Part shown: piece after piece, positions 11,480 to 13,330 of the stretch
Layout: every line of letters begins with the position of its first letter
How positions within the stretch are numbered: the stretch's first letter is position 1
NCBI GenBank assembly: GCA_002298695.1
Contig: DBLB01000041.1
Coordinates: forward strand, 1-13,330
Reading direction: 5' to 3'
DNA: 13,330 bases
DNA from: Clostridiales bacterium UBA735
GTDB lineage: Bacteria > Bacillota > Clostridia > Oscillospirales > Oscillospiraceae
Made by a program: the position numbers and the translations under genes
Notes under the pieces: model-generated
Told to the model about the DNA's origin: nothing
Seen by the model: only the letters and a program-made list of their open reading frames with translations
Databases searched by the model: none

Positions 11480-11743
11480 TCAGTGTTCCTCGTACTTTTT
11501 CAGGAGCTCGAGCGTCTCCTCGTCTGTGATGATGTCAGCCAGCCTGCACTCCAGCGCGTTGCAGATCTTCAGCAGCGTCGGCAGCTTCGCGCCGTTGATG
11601 TCCCGGGCGCCGCGCTCGTACTGCTGGAGCACCTGCACCTTGATCCCGGCCAGATCGGCGAGCTGAGACTGAGACAGGCCGGCAGCCTTGCGGAGCTTTT
11701 GCAGCCCCTCGCTTTTGTAGGTCACTTTGATCGAGATGTCCAT
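11480..11743 (-). CDS. small XRE-family HTH regulator
   Basis: An 87-residue single-domain XRE protein: LQKLRKAAGLSQSQLADLAG (helices 1-2), KVQVLQQYERGARDINGAKL (recognition helix and turn), then LLKICNALECRLADIITDEE. No second domain is present, so it is likely an autoregulator or antitoxin-like DNA-binding protein. The ATG at 11743 has GGGAGG eight bases upstream. It lies 87 bases after the stop of the 37-residue gene on the same strand, with a terminator-like hairpin between, so it may be expressed by readthrough from the consensus promoter at 12015-12043. A TATAAC box at about 11781-11786 on the minus strand could be its own promoter but lacks a -35 box. Confidence 0.9.
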   Translation of the reverse strand: MDISIKVTYKSEGLQKLRKAAGLSQSQLADLAGIKVQVLQQYERGARDINGAKLPTLLKICNALECRLADIITDEETLELLKKYEEH

Positions 11744-11787
11744 GTTGTTCCTCCCGCTTGACTTTGCCGTGGTTTCGTGGTTATAAT

Positions 11788-11823
11788 GAAAAGGAACGGC
11801 GGGCGGGATTTTTCCCGCCGTCC
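11788..11823 (-). terminator. terminator after the 37-residue gene
   Basis: ACGGCGGG (11796-11803) is inverted as CCCGCCGT (11814-11821), and an inner CGGG/CCCG alternative is available. On the minus strand TTCCTTTTCATT follows. It begins eight bases after the small gene's stop codon and would partly separate it from the XRE gene at 11480. Confidence 0.7.
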
Positions 11824-11830
11824 TTCGACC

Positions 11831-11944
11831 TTACTGCTTGGGCTTTTGGTTCGGCTTTATTGTGATCGTAATGGTGGCAACCTGTTCACACTTTAGAGCC
11901 TGTTCCAGCAGCTCGAGCAGTTTTTTCATCTGCTCAGCATCCAC
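11831..11944 (-). CDS. 37-residue protein with a GTG start
   Basis: Starting at GTG (11944), preceded by AAAGGAGG at eight bases, the frame encodes 37 residues: a helix (DAEQMKKLLELLEQALKCEQ), a short beta-like run (VATITITIKP) and a Lys/Gln tail. It is too short for most gene callers, but the strong ribosome binding site, the consensus promoter upstream and the terminator right after its stop make it a convincing gene. The function is unknown. Being the first gene of a unit that may include an XRE regulator, it could be a small regulatory or toxin-like peptide. There is no hydrophobic membrane segment of the kind seen in type I toxins. Confidence 0.75.
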   Translation of the reverse strand: MDAEQMKKLLELLEQALKCEQVATITITIKPNQKPKQ

Positions 11945-12014
11945 GGCTTTGCCTCCTTTCCGCGGTTTTGTTCTCCTTTCTTTCTGTACTCGGCTATCCC
12001 TTGCCTGTGATTAT

Positions 12015-12043
12015 ATTATAGAGCGTTTGCTCTATAATGTCAA
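12015..12043 (-). promoter_or_regulatory. consensus promoter with a perfect palindromic operator
   Basis: On the minus strand, perfect TTGACA (12038-12043) and perfect TATAAT (12015-12020) are separated by 17 bases. ATTATAGAGC (12015-12024) is inverted exactly as GCTCTATAAT (12029-12038) around four bases, so the palindrome fills the space from the -10 to the edge of the -35. A repressor on it would block transcription of the 37-residue gene and possibly of the XRE gene at 11480. That XRE protein is the most likely ligand. Confidence 0.93.
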
Positions 12044-12087
12044 GCATAATTCGGCAGATTTTCAACATTTTCCCGCGATTTTCCACG

Positions 12088-12123
12088 AAAAAAAGCCGCA
12101 CGGCGTCGCTGCCGTGCGGTTTT
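12088..12123 (-). terminator. bidirectional terminator after the XRE gene at 12125
   Basis: CCGCACGGC (12096-12104) is inverted as GCCGTGCGG (12111-12119) around six bases. On the minus strand it is followed by CTTTTTTT, and on the plus strand by TTTTC. It directly abuts the stop codon of the minus-strand XRE frame and closes that unit. Confidence 0.9.
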
Positions 12124-12124
12124 C

Positions 12125-12364
12125 TCATTCTTTCCCGAGCAGGTGGTTGATGGTGGTGCCGAGAGCGGTCGCCAGATAGTCCAGCTCGTAGTCAGCGACG
12201 ACTCGGCTGCCGTTCTCGATCCTGCTGATGACCTTCTGCGTGACGTCCAGCCCGATGATCTGGAGCTTGTAGGCGAGCTGTTCCTGTGATAGATTTGCCC
12301 GCAGCCGCTCCTCTCTGACTCTCTCCCCGGAGATGTTGCACCTGCCGTCTGGTTTGTATATTTT
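12125..12364 (-). CDS. XRE-family HTH regulator lacking a normal start codon
   Basis: The minus-strand frame encodes 79 residues: KIYKPDGRCNISGERVREER, NLSQEQLAYKLQIIGLDVTQ, KVISRIENGSRVVADYELDY, ending LATALGTTINHLLGKE. This is a full-length single-domain XRE protein of a common clostridial type whose members begin Met-Lys-x-Tyr. Here the codon before the first Lys is GCG, and an in-frame TAA lies five codons further upstream. There is no ATG, GTG or TTG before the HTH. GGGAGG lies eight bases before the GCG, exactly where a start codon should be. Either the start was lost (pseudogene) or a rare start such as the ATA two codons later (with GAGG nine bases before it) is used. The body is undamaged and terminated normally, which argues for recent loss or non-standard initiation. 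Confidence 0.75.
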   Translation of the reverse strand, partial: KIYKPDGRCNISGERVREERLRANLSQEQLAYKLQIIGLDVTQKVISRIENGSRVVADYELDYLATALGTTINHLLGKE

Positions 12365-12382
12365 CGCAGCCCTCGCCTCCCT

Positions 12383-12454
12383 TTATGCTAAAGATGACTA
12401 TGCAATATTGACTTTACCAGTTTTGGCATGGTAATATTATGCCAAAGATGACTA
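12383..12454. repeat. 18-bp direct repeats in the divergent XRE/TM2 promoter region
   Basis: TTATGCTAAAGATGACTA (12383-12400) recurs as TTATGCCAAAGATGACTA (12437-12454), 17 of 18 identical, with starts 54 bases apart. One copy borders the ribosome binding site of the minus-strand XRE gene and the other lies just upstream of the plus-strand TM2 gene. They are probable operators for the adjacent XRE regulator. TTACCA/TGGTAA and GGCAT/ATGCC dyads lie between them. Confidence 0.8.
12408..12437 (+). promoter_or_regulatory. probable promoter of the DUF4236-TM2 gene
   Basis: TTGACT (12408-12413) and TAATAT (12432-12437) are separated by 18 bases and lie between the two direct repeats, 50 bases before the start codon at 12487. 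The -10 match is only four of six, so activation or an alternative register is possible. Confidence 0.45.
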
Positions 12455-12486
12455 AACGCTAAAAAGCGCACATAGGAGGGAAAAGC

Positions 12487-12990
12487 ATGGGTACAAGGTT
12501 TAGACGCAGCTTTAAGGTGGCCCCGGGTGTCCGGGTAAACCTGAACAAAAAGAGTGCGAGCATCAGCTTCGGCCCGAAGGGTCTGAAGCACACGGTCAGC
12601 ACGACGGGGAAAAGCCACACGACCGTCGGGATCCCCGGGACGGGCCTGTCATATACGACGAGCTCCGGCGGGAAGTCCGGCGCGCAGCAGGGCGCGGTCA
12701 GCATCCCCGCAGCGCAGCGACCGACGTCTCCGAAAAGCAAGACGGTGGCGCTGCTGCTGTGCATCTTCCTCGGCTTCTTCGGTGTCCATCGGTTCTATGT
12801 CGGGAAAACCGGCACAGGCGTCATCTGGCTGCTGACGGCCGGAGCCTGCGGGATCGGCTGGCTGGTCGATATTTTCACCATCGCGCTCGGCGGTTTCTAT
12901 GACTCCGCGGGCCGCGTGCTGCGGTTCCAGCCCACGGAGGCCGAGCTCGCCGCCGCCGGTGAAGCGCCGGATCCTGACGTCGAGGAGTAA
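12487..12990 (+). CDS. DUF4236-TM2 domain membrane protein
   Basis: A 167-residue protein. Residues about 4-57 are a DUF4236 domain ([20 protein letters not shown], then [12 protein letters not shown]). After a Ser/Gly/Pro linker (58-84) comes a TM2 domain with two membrane helices: about 86-105 ([20 protein letters not shown]) and about 111-135 ([20 protein letters not shown]). The [11 protein letters not shown] turn between them and the Asp in WLVDIF are TM2 signatures. The acidic tail is probably cytoplasmic. The ATG at 12487 has AGGAGGG seven bases upstream. The gene is divergent from a small XRE gene and shares repeat operators with it. TM2 proteins have been linked to membrane sensing or superinfection functions, but the role of this one is not known. 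Confidence 0.9.
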   Translation: MGTRFRRSFKVAPGVRVNLNKKSASISFGPKGLKHTVSTTGKSHTTVGIPGTGLSYTTSSGGKSGAQQGAVSIPAAQRPTSPKSKTVALLLCIFLGFFGVHRFYVGKTGTGVIWLLTAGACGIGWLVDIFTIALGGFYDSAGRVLRFQPTEAELAAAGEAPDPDVEE

Positions 12991-13000
12991 AGTCCCACAT

Positions 13001-13045
13001 AGCAGAAAAAGCCCGCCCGGGATCTCCGGGCGGGTTTCTGCTTTT
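13001..13045. terminator. bidirectional terminator between convergent genes
   Basis: CCCGCCCGG (13012-13020) is inverted as CCGGGCGGG (13026-13034) around GATCT, and AGCAGAAA/TTTCTGCT extends the stem after a three-base bulge. T-rich runs follow on both strands (CTTTTC on plus, CTTTTTC on minus). It serves both the TM2 gene and the convergent gene at 13056. Confidence 0.93.
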
Positions 13046-13055
13046 CTATGCGGTT

Positions 13056-13330
13056 TTAGAGCTTCGTGACGTAGTCCAGAGAGATCCAGCCCGCGCCGCT
13101 CTTGAGCTTGCCCCACTTGGTCGCGCCGGGGCCTGCGGCTTCGGCGACGATGGTGTAGATGCCTTTGCCCTTGATCTGGCCGGCGACGCCGTAGTTGGTG
13201 CCGGGGCCCTTGCGGATGTTCAGCACGTTGGCCGTCGTCCGCACGCGGTAGCTCGTCGCTGTGCCGGCGTTGCCGGTCGAGATGTCCGCAGCGTTTACCC
13301 AGCCGTAAACGGTGGAGCCGCCGCCGCTGA
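13056..13330 (-). CDS. C-terminus of an SH3-repeat protein, probably a cell-wall hydrolase (partial)
   Basis: The frame is open from the right edge of the window to the stop at 13056 and gives about 91 residues. The end of one bacterial SH3 domain is visible (STVYGWVNAADIST). After a short Gly/Thr-rich linker comes a complete second one (YRVRTTANVLNIRKGPGTNY, then GWISLDYVTKL). LNIRKGPGTNY is the classic SH3b signature for peptidoglycan binding. Tandem C-terminal SH3b domains are typical of phage endolysins and autolysins of the amidase type. The catalytic domain would lie beyond the window, so enzyme type is not known. A GTG at 13244 is in frame but internal. Confidence 0.85.
   Translation of the reverse strand, partial: SGGGSTVYGWVNAADISTGNAGTATSYRVRTTANVLNIRKGPGTNYGVAGQIKGKGIYTIVAEAAGPGATKWGKLKSGAGWISLDYVTKL

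Noticed and set aside
10729..11529. Long plus-strand open frame of 266 codons
   Set aside because: It runs antisense through the IS30 transposase and the end of the XRE gene, and has no family resemblance.
11758..11787. Plus-strand promoter-like TTGACT-18-TATAAT
   Set aside because: It points into a hairpin and antisense to the 37-residue gene, with no plus-strand gene downstream. Probably fortuitous, though antisense transcription cannot be excluded.
1..13330. CRISPR array or tRNA attachment site
   Set aside because: No regularly spaced direct repeats of 25-40 bases and no tRNA-like cloverleaf with a T-loop were found on either strand by reading.

Overview
The window looks like an accessory region of a gut-type Bacillota (Clostridia, perhaps Oscillospiraceae-like) chromosome. 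This is inferred from the strong AGGAGG-type ribosome binding sites, the fairly high G+C of the coding regions, and the gene families present: a large serine recombinase, a RecT-like annealing protein, HicAB and an IS30-type transposase. No rRNA, tRNA or CRISPR array was seen.

Region 1 (about 1-9830) reads as a compact integrated mobile element or degraded prophage. A large serine recombinase lies at its left edge on the minus strand, preceded by a two-gene minus-strand lysogeny unit (a CI-like repressor and an unrecognised 305-residue protein). A repressor/Cro-type divergent promoter region at 3415-3596, with palindromic operators, drives a long plus-strand early operon. The operon runs: Cro-like HTH, HTH protein, small ORF, membrane-anchored lytic transglycosylase, small protein, duplicated zinc-finger protein, Cas4/RecB-type PD-(D/E)XK nuclease, coiled-coil protein, RecT/Red-beta-like protein with a damaged C-terminus, and two small helical proteins, ending at a strong terminator at 8788. 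A self-contained hicA-hicB-relB-like toxin-antitoxin cassette follows. There are no capsid, terminase, portal or tail genes, so this is a satellite-like or deleted prophage rather than a complete phage.

The element borders show a striking arrangement. The first bases of the window and the sequence at 9810-9827 encode the same peptide GDAMFI, in a frame that would join into one roughly 57-residue ORF if the element were excised as a circle. The AT-rich sequence after 9827 appears to be the 3' end of a different, interrupted host gene. This suggests attL near 5-19 and attR near 9813-9827.

Region 2 (about 9830-10660) is more AT-rich. It carries the tail of the proposed host gene and a promoter driving a DUF4160/DUF2442 pair, which is toxin-antitoxin-like.

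Region 3 (about 10660-11440) is a 3'-truncated IS30-type transposase on the minus strand.

Region 4 (about 11440-13330) is a GC-rich block, possibly another phage or plasmid-like segment. It has two small XRE regulators on the minus strand (one with no normal start codon), a 37-residue GTG-start protein behind a consensus promoter with a perfect palindrome, a plus-strand DUF4236-TM2 membrane protein, and the C-terminus of an SH3-repeat protein (probably a cell-wall hydrolase) running off the right edge. Nearly every unit is closed by an intrinsic terminator, so these are independent regulated cassettes.
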